NCBI GenBank assembly: GCA_002900555.1
Contig: MUGD01000026.1
Location: forward strand, 1 to 43,394
Reading direction: 5' to 3'
Length of the DNA: 43,394 nucleotides
Origin: Thermoplasmata archaeon M9B2D
GTDB lineage: Archaea > Thermoplasmatota > E2 > DHVEG-1
Below are positions 7,463 through 15,307 of the stretch, in pieces (the stretch's first letter is position 1; each line of letters opens with the position of its first letter). The notes below the pieces were generated by a model. That model searched no databases, was not told the origin of the DNA, and saw only the letters and a list, made by a program, of their open reading frames with translations. A program made the translations under genes and the position numbers.

Positions 7463-9054
7463 TACATCACCTTATGAACCTGTGACAGCAGCCGCTGGAA
7501 GAAATTCATCCGATATGTATACGACTCCTCAGAGGTGTCTATTGGAAGGTAGTTTTCCTCCAAATGAAATGGTTCAAATGTTGTCTTCTGAGAAAGGTAA
7601 ATCTCCCATCGGCCATCCGAGACAGACTTTTCCTTTAAACGGTCCTCCAACCGTTTCTTTACCACCATGTCCGGGCAGATGCAGTGCACCATTAGCAGTG
7701 TCGCATGATGTGTATCTGCGATATGACGTGCCATCTCCCTATATTTTTCCTTCTGAAATGTGGCATCGAGCACAACGTTTTCACCGTTGCTTAAGTAAGC
7801 TGCTGCACGCTGCATCACCTGGTTATAGGTCTCTTCTATTTTTTTTGGATCGTACAGACCTGCGTTGAACTGATCGTGATGAGGTTCATATTGATCAATG
7901 CCAGCTATCTCTTTTCTGACGACATCAGTATTAATCTGTGTCGCGTGATAATCAACCGCTATTTTGCGTGCGACGGTTGATTTTCCTGTTCCTGATAAAC
8001 CCGCAACAAGAAATGCCAAGGGTTTATGCTTTTTCAAATCAAGAGAAAATACCCGTGCGTAATATTGCGATAGCTCAAAATATTTTTTTGCTGCGTCTAG
8101 AAGATTTCCTTTTGTTACTGAATCGATATGGGGATCATTAAGTTGGAACCCATGGACCTTCCCACGGACAAACGCTCGATATGATTTATAGAAGTTTAAT
8201 ACCGAATAGACCGCCAAGTCATTGCTTTTTTCGATATATTTTTGTATCAAATAGCTTGATAAATACGGGTGGTTTAAGTAATCAAGGTCCATCGCGAGAA
8301 AACCGATGTCAGAGGCGACATCGCAAAAACGAAACCGGTCGTTAAACTCGATGCAGTCAAAGATATGAATCGTGTTTCCAGTTATCGCGATGTTCCCTGA
8401 GTGTAAATCCCCATGACATTCACAGATTCTCCCTTGTTTTATCCGTCGCCCGAAAACCTCCTTGTTTTTCTCGAAAAACATTGTCACCATATCCTTGATA
8501 GACCAAAATACTTCCTTTGGTACTGTGATGTCAATCATCGGGCGAGTTTGTTCGAAATTCTCGTCAATATTTTGTTTCACAGATGGCATCTCACCGTATT
8601 TTTTGACTTCTTCTGAAGGTATTTGTGAATTGTAAAAGTCAACTAAAATCGTGCAGAGGCGGTCGATGGTTTTCTCAGAGACTTTCCCTTGTTTCAGCAA
8701 ATTCGTCATGATGCATTCCTGGGGGAATTCTTTCATCTTGACAACGTATTCAACGATGGTTCCATCCCCATCAAGCTCAAGGATATCATCTTTTTTTGTT
8801 ATCGGGAGAACATCAAGATACAGCTTCGGGCAGAGCCGTTTGTTTAAACGTAGTTCCTCTTCGCAGTAGTATTTTCGTTTATCGAGTGACGAAAAATCAA
8901 GAAAACCGAAATTCACTGGTTTTTTTACTTTATACGCGTAGGTCCCTGTGAGGGCGACATAGGAGATATGCGTTTGTAGCAGGCGAACTGAAGTAACATT
9001 AGGTCCAAAAAACCTTGGGTTTTTCAGTTGATCAAAAAGTGTTCCCGGATTCAT
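7462..9054 (-). CDS. Two-domain phosphotransferase-like / P-loop kinase-like protein
   Basis: This 530-residue protein joins two modules. Residues about 1-330 resemble an aminoglycoside phosphotransferase-type kinase, with the catalytic loop HGDLHSGN at 214-221 and a metal-binding IFDCIEFN shortly after. Residues about 345-530 are a P-loop kinase-like domain with Walker A AGLSGTGKST at 351-360 and a later ENVVLDATFQ strand. This architecture is known from proteins labelled bifunctional aminoglycoside phosphotransferase/ATP-binding protein, whose substrate is not established. The ATG at 9054 is chosen because a TATA-like box predicts a leaderless transcript there; another ATG lies 18 bases upstream. 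Its 3' end overlaps dph2. Confidence 0.85.
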   Translation of the reverse strand: MNPGTLFDQLKNPRFFGPNVTSVRLLQTHISYVALTGTYAYKVKKPVNFGFLDFSSLDKRKYYCEEELRLNKRLCPKLYLDVLPITKKDDILELDGDGTIVEYVVKMKEFPQECIMTNLLKQGKVSEKTIDRLCTILVDFYNSQIPSEEVKKYGEMPSVKQNIDENFEQTRPMIDITVPKEVFWSIKDMVTMFFEKNKEVFGRRIKQGRICECHGDLHSGNIAITGNTIHIFDCIEFNDRFRFCDVASDIGFLAMDLDYLNHPYLSSYLIQKYIEKSNDLAVYSVLNFYKSYRAFVRGKVHGFQLNDPHIDSVTKGNLLDAAKKYFELSQYYARVFSLDLKKHKPLAFLVAGLSGTGKSTVARKIAVDYHATQINTDVVRKEIAGIDQYEPHHDQFNAGLYDPKKIEETYNQVMQRAAAYLSNGENVVLDATFQKEKYREMARHIADTHHATLLMVHCICPDMVVKKRLEDRLKEKSVSDGRWEIYLSQKTTFEPFHLEENYLPIDTSEESYTYRMNFFQRLLSQVHKVM

Positions 9055-9074
9055 ACACAGGTAGTAGACCATGA

Positions 9075-9084
9075 CTTTTTATAA
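9075..9084 (-). promoter_or_regulatory. TATA-like box for the kinase-dph2 unit
   Basis: The minus strand reads TTATAAAAAG centred about 25 bases before the ATG at 9054, predicting a leaderless mRNA that starts at that codon. This supports the shorter start of the kinase-like gene. Confidence 0.5.
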
Positions 9085-9180
9085 GATTTATCGTCCCTTG
9101 AAGGATTCCCCAGGGCCATGAAAGAAAAAATAGACACGTACGGTCAACACAATTGATACATTGAATGGTTATAGAAAAAT

Positions 9181-10443
9181 TTATGCTGGAAAAACAAGAA
9201 TCACAAAGAGGATTTGTATACATAACACGATAACCGCTGCAGGGAGAAACATCTTGTACATGCGTGTCGTATCTGTCTTTAAATATTCACTGCTAAGAAC
9301 ATTGCACAGATGTATCGGGGAGATGAGATATCCAATAAGGGAGCTTATGAAAATAACACTGGTCAGACCAAGAAGTTGTACCCCGGTGAACGCAAAGAAT
9401 GGATCAACTAACGGATAAGAAAGAGCGACAGCGCCAAGATTATAGCCAGTCAATGAGCCAAGAAGAAGCGGGATGAGAAGCACGATAAGAAGTGCGGGGA
9501 ATGCGAGATTTTGCATCACTTCAGTGACAAGTACATGCATCTGGGAAATCTGTATCATCTCTCGAAGAATCATAATTCCAAAAATAGCGGATGCCAGATT
9601 CCAAGTCAACGAGTTCTTCAGAATTCTCCCATAGGTTTTCGAATCGATATCAAGGAGAAAATACAACAAGAGCAGACTAGCAGACACCCCAACAAGGAAA
9701 CATCGTGTTTCTGAAAAACCAACGAGTTTCAAAGGATAGAACAATAAAGGGATAACCGGTGGAAGAATAAATACCAAACCTTGGTAATCCCGGGGTGGAG
9801 TACTGGTTTGTTTGGGTATGTTTCTGGTAAATCGTTTAAGAAAAATAAGACCAATGATGATAACTGTAAGAAAAGCAGGGAGGTTTGCCAAAATGAGGTG
9901 CTGAATGGGAACTCCTGAGAATTTGATGCTGCAGATGAGTATCATCGCTGATGAGATAGGATAGATAGGAAACCATACATGTCGGAACCAGATATTCAAG
10001 AAATTCTTTTGGTTGTTCTTCAGTTTGTATTTATCTCCTTCTTTATCTATGAGCGGAGCGGAAAATAATGCACCGCCTGGAACAGGCATTAATCCATAGA
10101 CAGCGGGGATAACAGCTAATATCCCCCCTTTTGAGAAAAACGTACGCAAGCTCTCGATAAGTCGCGTAATCGCTGCGGTCTCTTGCATAGATTTTGCTAA
10201 GACGAAAATCAATGTCATAAGCAAGGCAAGTTCAAAAGTCTCTGTCATAAATTGTTGGTTTTCGAAGGAATAGAAACTTGCTTCTACCATGGCCTTTGGG
10301 ATATCTATAGGAGTTATTACCTGAAGAGAAAACACCCCGACAATAAGGGACCCAAGAATCAATGACAATCCAAAATTCACTTTCTTTCGGATGAGGAAAA
10401 GAATGACGACGAATGCGATGATGACACCAATGAGATTCAGCAT
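9181..10443 (-). CDS. DUF401-family integral membrane protein, putative transporter
   Basis: The 420-residue product has ten or more hydrophobic segments. The conserved loop GLMPVPGGALFSAPLID near residues 116-132 is the hallmark of DUF401, a family related to GntP/ion-transporter-like permeases. The FRHVWFPIYPISSA segment around 153-166 is a second recognisable block. The substrate of DUF401 proteins is unknown. The gene starts 25 bases after the deaminase gene on the same strand, so they may be co-transcribed; whether it imports a precursor used by the deaminase is speculation. Confidence 0.85.
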   Translation of the reverse strand: MLNLIGVIIAFVVILFLIRKKVNFGLSLILGSLIVGVFSLQVITPIDIPKAMVEASFYSFENQQFMTETFELALLMTLIFVLAKSMQETAAITRLIESLRTFFSKGGILAVIPAVYGLMPVPGGALFSAPLIDKEGDKYKLKNNQKNFLNIWFRHVWFPIYPISSAMILICSIKFSGVPIQHLILANLPAFLTVIIIGLIFLKRFTRNIPKQTSTPPRDYQGLVFILPPVIPLLFYPLKLVGFSETRCFLVGVSASLLLLYFLLDIDSKTYGRILKNSLTWNLASAIFGIMILREMIQISQMHVLVTEVMQNLAFPALLIVLLIPLLLGSLTGYNLGAVALSYPLVDPFFAFTGVQLLGLTSVIFISSLIGYLISPIHLCNVLSSEYLKTDTTRMYKMFLPAAVIVLCIQILFVILVFPA

Positions 10444-10468
10444 GATGTTCCGGGAATAATCCTAGGAT

Positions 10469-11758
10469 TTAACTAGTTAACTCCAAAGCAATGTTCTGTG
10501 CTCGTTGCATTGTCTTATCGAAATCAAGGGTTAGGAATTCCCTATCAAGCATGAGAGGGACACCATTTACAATTGTCGTACACACATCAGTCCCACGAAC
10601 TGCATAGACGAGTTGGGAGAGAGGGTCATGCACAGGGGTGAGATGTGGTTTTTTCAAATCCACTATGATAACGTCAGCGATTGCTCCTTCTTGGAGAGAT
10701 CCTAATGTTTGTTCGACACCAAGACAACATGCGCCACCACAAGTCGCCAGGTCGACAACCACCTGTGCTGGAAGTACTGTTGGGTCCCATCGATGGTTCT
10801 TATGAACAAGCGCGCAGAACTTCATGGTCTCGAACATATCAAGAGTGTTGTTACTTGCTGCACCATCAGTTCCAAGACCAACAGGAACACACGCGTCAAG
10901 AAACTCAGGGATTGGTGTAAAACCACCGGTTGCGATTTTCAGATTGCTCACTGGGCAATGCGACACCGCAGCACCCGCGTTTTTTATATCATAAATCTCG
11001 TTTTTCGTAATCCAGCCACAATGTGCAAGACTTGTACCTTTTTGGAGCAAACCAAGTTTTTTTACCTGTTCAACAGGTCGTACACCATATTTCTTTTCCA
11101 CATCGTATACTTCATCCCGTGTCTCAGAACAATGGATGTGCAAGGGAACCTGATGTGTTGTCGCGATCTCAAGGGCTTTTTCTAGCGTTTCTGGTCTACA
11201 CGAATAGGTACTATGGGGAGCAACCACAGGAGAAATCAACGGGTTACCTTTCCATCGTTTGATAAATTGCTCACATTGTGGGAGTAATTCTGATGCAGCA
11301 AACTCAGGTGTATCAAAGTCAATGAGCGCAAAACCAAGAAATCCACGCATCCCAGCTTTTTGAGTTGCTTTGGCGATGATCTCTTCAAAGAAATACATAT
11401 CGAGGTATGACGTTGTCCCTGATGCAATCATCTCTAAAAGACCTAGTTCTGCGCCGCTCTCAACTGACTTCTTGTCAAGTTTTGCTTCGACAGGCCAGAT
11501 ACGCTTGGCAAGCCAGTCTCCTAGTAACATATCATCTCCATATCCACGTAACAGTGTCATCGGGATATGGGTATGGGTATTAATCAAACCAGGTAAAACA
11601 AGTTTATTTGATCCATCAATCGTATAGTCAGCCTCGATGGAAAGTGGTTTTTTGGAACACTCCACTATCAGATGATCCTCTATATATAAATCGCCCTTGA
11701 TTTGCTGTCGAGAATCATCCTGCGTAAGAATCGTAGAATGTTTAATGAGAATGCTCAT
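10469..11758 (-). CDS. 5-methylthioadenosine/S-adenosylhomocysteine deaminase family amidohydrolase
   Basis: This 429-residue amidohydrolase has the metal-binding His62 and His64 (NTHTH), HIHCSE near 205, the VAPHSTYSC strand and TDGAASNN near 296, which carries the catalytic Asp. These match the MTA/SAH deaminase (MtaD/DadD) group, which converts adenosine-type nucleosides such as MTA, SAH or 5'-deoxyadenosine to the inosine form and releases ammonia. In many archaea this replaces SAH hydrolase or salvages radical-SAM by-products. Substrate preference cannot be read from sequence. Its start overlaps the end of the preceding small gene by 17 bases, indicating an operon. Confidence 0.9.
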   Translation of the reverse strand: MSILIKHSTILTQDDSRQQIKGDLYIEDHLIVECSKKPLSIEADYTIDGSNKLVLPGLINTHTHIPMTLLRGYGDDMLLGDWLAKRIWPVEAKLDKKSVESGAELGLLEMIASGTTSYLDMYFFEEIIAKATQKAGMRGFLGFALIDFDTPEFAASELLPQCEQFIKRWKGNPLISPVVAPHSTYSCRPETLEKALEIATTHQVPLHIHCSETRDEVYDVEKKYGVRPVEQVKKLGLLQKGTSLAHCGWITKNEIYDIKNAGAAVSHCPVSNLKIATGGFTPIPEFLDACVPVGLGTDGAASNNTLDMFETMKFCALVHKNHRWDPTVLPAQVVVDLATCGGACCLGVEQTLGSLQEGAIADVIIVDLKKPHLTPVHDPLSQLVYAVRGTDVCTTIVNGVPLMLDREFLTLDFDKTMQRAQNIALELTS

Positions 11759-12194
11759 TGTCTTGCTCGTCGTCGGTTAGCGGTGTGGCTTTCTGCCAGC
11801 TATCATTGAAATACCTATTGAGTTTCTCAAGCATATCCTTTTCAACGGTCCAAATCCCTAGCTCGTCTTGTTTAATCGGACCTGAGAGAATCAATGCTCG
11901 ATCATCTCCAATGATGAAGTTCCCGCGGATGCCAGAATGACGCTTCACATCAAATTCCTTCAAGTCTAAACCATTTTCATATTCATTAACCACTATTTTA
12001 GCATCCTTTGGAATTTCGATAGCCCCCATATTCTCCGCGATGATACGTGGGTGTGGTATCTCTGTGATACTCCATTTATGCGTCGGTCTTGTTGCTGGTT
12101 GCGTCTTATTGACACGCCTCATCCCTATTTCAATGGCGATACCTATAGTGATTACACCGATAAGCAAGCCAATGATAAATGCTACGACATCCAT
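11742..12194 (-). CDS. Small membrane-anchored protein of unknown function
   Basis: I do not recognise this 150-residue protein. Residues 4-25 are one hydrophobic helix followed by RR, so the bulk is probably cytoplasmic. The soluble part has alternating beta-like segments: NYMGAIEIPKD-like, KIVVNEYENGLDL, GNFIIGDDRALILSGPI and GIWTVEK. The GNFIIGDDRALILSGP segment loosely recalls the strand-turn of phospholipase D-like membrane proteins, but no HKD motif is present. It ends in an acidic and His-rich tail and overlaps the deaminase gene by 17 bases. A TATA-like TATTTATCC lies upstream near 12237 on the minus strand. Confidence 0.6.
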   Translation of the reverse strand: MDVVAFIIGLLIGVITIGIAIEIGMRRVNKTQPATRPTHKWSITEIPHPRIIAENMGAIEIPKDAKIVVNEYENGLDLKEFDVKRHSGIRGNFIIGDDRALILSGPIKQDELGIWTVEKDMLEKLNRYFNDSWQKATPLTDDEQDNEHSH

Positions 12195-12332
12195 CTGTTA
12201 TCCAACTCCTACAACAAGTAAAACAGCATCAAGGATAAATAGATTGTCATTGGTTGGATAAAAATAATAGGCAGGGGGTAAGCTTTATGTCCCACAGTAG
12301 CATTCTGGACAAAAATTACAGGTCCAGTACCT

Positions 12333-13235
12333 ATGCAGAAATCATTTCAACGAAAGATACAGGAACTACAGAAAAAACAGCATGCGGTTATCTTAGCACA
12401 TAACTATCAAAACCCAGAAATCCAAGATATCGCAGATTTTATTGGAGACTCACTTGATTTATCTTTAAAAGCAATAAGTACAGATGCGAGCGTCATCATA
12501 TTCTGTGGTGTAGATTTCATGGCAGAGTCAGCTAAGATACTAAACCCCGAAAAAACCGTAATCCTACCTGATAAAACAGCGAACTGCCCCATGGCTGGGA
12601 TGGTTGATACAGAAAGCCTTGGGTGGCTAAAAAAAGAACACCCGGATGCAGAGGTAGTTGCGTATATTAACACAACTGCTGACGTGAAGGCATTGGCCGA
12701 TATCTGTTGCACCTCTGCGAACGGAGTAAAAATTGTAAAAAGTAGGACAGCAAAAAAAATCATTTTTGTCCCAGATCGGAACCTTGGTCTCTATATTCAG
12801 AAACAAGTTCCAGAAAAAGAAATGATTCTCTGGCCCGGAGTGTGTCGTACTCATCATGATATAAAAAAAGAGGATTTGTTGGCATTACAGAAGGAACATC
12901 CAGCCGCAGAAATACTGGTGCATCCTGAATGTCAACCGGAAATCATTGATCTAGCGGATTTTGTATTTTCAACCAATGGAATGGTTACCCATGCGAAAGA
13001 ATCATCAAAAAAAGAATTTATTATCGGCACAGAAAAAGGGCTATGCTATCGAATGGAAAAGGAAATGCCAGAAAAGAAATTTTATCCAATCCCTTCAGCA
13101 GTATGCCCCAATATGAAAAAAACCACGTTAGAAAAAGTATTAAAAAGTCTGGAAACGTTAGAACCTACAATCCATCTGCCTGGAGAAATCATGAAAAAGG
13201 CCCGTTTGCCGCTTCAACGGATGATGGAGACTTGA
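12333..13235 (+). CDS. nadA: Quinolinate synthase NadA
   Basis: A 300-residue enzyme that condenses iminoaspartate with dihydroxyacetone phosphate to quinolinate in NAD synthesis. The three [4Fe-4S] cysteines are at residues 85 (NCPMAG), 171 (GVCRTHHD) and 258 (VCPNM), the spacing expected of the short NadA type. The substrate-binding HNYQNPEIQD and GVDFMAESAKIL motifs are present. No Shine-Dalgarno is obvious, so the mRNA may be leaderless. A cysteine desulfurase gene starts 14 bases after the stop and could feed cluster assembly. NadX/NadB and NadC are not in the window. Confidence 0.96.
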   Translation: MQKSFQRKIQELQKKQHAVILAHNYQNPEIQDIADFIGDSLDLSLKAISTDASVIIFCGVDFMAESAKILNPEKTVILPDKTANCPMAGMVDTESLGWLKKEHPDAEVVAYINTTADVKALADICCTSANGVKIVKSRTAKKIIFVPDRNLGLYIQKQVPEKEMILWPGVCRTHHDIKKEDLLALQKEHPAAEILVHPECQPEIIDLADFVFSTNGMVTHAKESSKKEFIIGTEKGLCYRMEKEMPEKKFYPIPSAVCPNMKKTTLEKVLKSLETLEPTIHLPGEIMKKARLPLQRMMET

Positions 13236-13249
13236 TAAGGTGAAAAGGA

Positions 13250-14419
13250 ATGAAACGTATCTTTCTTGATCACGCCTCGACAACACGAGTTGATGATGAA
13301 GTACTCAACGCAATGCTTCCCTATTTCTCGAAATATTACGGGAATCCGTCGTCAATTCATGCATTTGGGCGAGACGCACGGGAAGCAGTGGATGCTTCAC
13401 GAGGCCATGTGAGCCATATAATCGGGTCCCGCCACGATGAGATTTTCTTTACTGCTGGCGGAACAGAATCAGACAACCTAGCAATAAAAGGAATTGCCTA
13501 CCTTAACAAAGAGAAAAGAACAACCAAAGGACCACATATCATCACCTCTTCCATTGAACATCCTGGGGTCCTTGAAGCATGTCGACATCTCGAAACCCAG
13601 GGCTTCAACGTGAAATATCTTCCGGTAGATGCATATGGAATCGTCAACCTTGATTCGCTACGCGATTCAATCTCGAAAGATACGTTCCTTGTTTCGATAA
13701 TGTTTGCCAATAATGAGATTGGAACCATTGAACCAATCGAGGAAATCGGCAAAATTGCCCACGAATATGAGAGTATCTTTCATACTGATGCGGTTCAGGC
13801 GGTTACGAAGGTTCCTATTGACGTACGGAAGCATCACATTGATCTGCTTGCATTGTCTGGTCATAAAATCTATGGACCAAAAGGCATAGGAGCCCTGTAT
13901 ATTCGCAATGGGGTTAAAGTCCAGCCGATCTTTCATGGGGGGGGACATGAGAAAGGTATACGAAGCAGCACCCTGAACGTCCCTGGTATTGTCGGTCTTG
14001 GAAAAGCCTGTGAACTTGCGAAAAAACGGATGACAAGGGATATGGAGACCATGAAAACTCTACGAGATCTGCTTATAAAAAATACGTTAGAAATCGAAGA
14101 AAGTTATTTGAACGGACATCCTCAGAAACGCCTGGTCAACAATGCGCATTTCCGGTTCACAGGAATCGAAGGAGAATCGCTTCTTCTCTCTTTAGACGAG
14201 CAGGGGATCGCGACATCGACAGGTTCTGCATGTTCATCCCAGAAGCTACAAGCATCCCATGTGCTCCTGGCGATAGGATTGGATCCCGTGCAGGCACATG
14301 GATCGGTTCGTCTGTCTCTTGGCAGAGAAAACACAAAAGAGGAAATCATGTCTGTCTCTAGGGTATTTCCACAGGTTGTCGAGAAACTACGTCAAATGTC
14401 TCCTCTTTGGAACCGATAG
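13250..14419 (+). CDS. Cysteine desulfurase, NifS/IscS family
   Basis: The 389-residue PLP enzyme opens with IFLDHASTT and has FTAGGTESDN near 67-77, the PLP lysine Lys206 in ALSGHKIYGPKG, and the active-site Cys328 in STGSACSS on the mobile loop. It removes sulfur from cysteine for Fe-S cluster or thiolation pathways. It has a GGTGA Shine-Dalgarno, sits 14 bases after nadA and 3 bases before queC, so the three form an operon. A partner such as IscU is not encoded nearby. Confidence 0.93.
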   Translation: MKRIFLDHASTTRVDDEVLNAMLPYFSKYYGNPSSIHAFGRDAREAVDASRGHVSHIIGSRHDEIFFTAGGTESDNLAIKGIAYLNKEKRTTKGPHIITSSIEHPGVLEACRHLETQGFNVKYLPVDAYGIVNLDSLRDSISKDTFLVSIMFANNEIGTIEPIEEIGKIAHEYESIFHTDAVQAVTKVPIDVRKHHIDLLALSGHKIYGPKGIGALYIRNGVKVQPIFHGGGHEKGIRSSTLNVPGIVGLGKACELAKKRMTRDMETMKTLRDLLIKNTLEIEESYLNGHPQKRLVNNAHFRFTGIEGESLLLSLDEQGIATSTGSACSSQKLQASHVLLAIGLDPVQAHGSVRLSLGRENTKEEIMSVSRVFPQVVEKLRQMSPLWNR

Positions 14420-14422
14420 GAT

Positions 14423-15115
14423 ATGCAAAAAAAAGCGGTTTGTCTGATTTCTGGGGGTCTTGATTCCGCGGTTACTGCCTTTATCGCAAAAAAACAAGGA
14501 TATGATCTTTACGCTTTGTCGTTTCGTTACGGCCAACGACATGCAAAGGAGATTTCTTGCGCAAAGAAGATAAGCAATGCAGTCGGGGTAAAAAATCATC
14601 TGATCCTTTCTCTTAACCTAGAAAAATTTGGTGGATCATCTCTTTTTAAATCCTCGGTTCAACATATTAAGAACCATTCGTTGAAGGATATTGGAAAGAC
14701 AATACCATCAACCTATGTTCCAGCCCGAAACACGATTTTCCTCTCCTACGCACTTTCGTACGCTGAAACGATTAACGCCGATGCTATCTTTATCGGCGTA
14801 AACGCTGTTGATTATTCCGGGTACCCTGATTGTCGACCTGCGTACATTAAAATGTTCCAGCGACTATCAGCTCTTGCGACACACCAAGCAGTTTTGGGAA
14901 AAACAGTTCAAATCAAAGCCCCGCTTCTGCATCTGACAAAAGCTGAAATAATAAAAAGAGGGGTAAAGTTGAATGTCCCTTTTTCGAACACCTGGTCCTG
15001 TTACAGGGGAAACGTTAAAGCATGTGGTCGCTGTGATTCTTGTCTGCTCCGTCTAAAGGGCTTCAAAGAGGCAGGGGAAAAAGATCCATTACCATATGCG
15101 ACCAGAACCGATTGA
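14423..15115 (+). CDS. queC: 7-cyano-7-deazaguanine (preQ0) synthase QueC
   Basis: The 230-residue protein has the PP-loop ATP-binding motif SGGLDS at residues 10-15, the FRYGQRH segment, the PARNTIFLSYALSYAE motif, and a four-cysteine zinc site near the C-terminus (SCYRGNVKACGRCDSC). QueC converts 7-carboxy-7-deazaguanine plus ammonia and ATP to preQ0, which archaea insert at position 15 of tRNA as the precursor of archaeosine. It follows the desulfurase by three bases. QueD, QueE and Tgt are not in the window. Confidence 0.95.
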   Translation: MQKKAVCLISGGLDSAVTAFIAKKQGYDLYALSFRYGQRHAKEISCAKKISNAVGVKNHLILSLNLEKFGGSSLFKSSVQHIKNHSLKDIGKTIPSTYVPARNTIFLSYALSYAETINADAIFIGVNAVDYSGYPDCRPAYIKMFQRLSALATHQAVLGKTVQIKAPLLHLTKAEIIKRGVKLNVPFSNTWSCYRGNVKACGRCDSCLLRLKGFKEAGEKDPLPYATRTD

Positions 15116-15307
15116 CATAGGCTATAACTCCATTTTTAAAAAAATTGTACAGTAGACTTAGTTAGCTGTTGGAACGAAATATGCTGATTTTTTCTGTAAT
15201 AAAAAAACGTAATAAAAAATATTTTTGCTATGACAAGAGAAGGTAATTTTAGGAAATTTATTAATACCGGGCAACTCTTTTCAAGGCTGATGGTGAGAGA
15301 GAAAAAA

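Noticed and set aside
13935..13945. Run of eight G in the desulfurase gene as a possible slippage site
   Set aside because: It encodes the conserved HGGGH segment in frame and the gene is intact on both sides.
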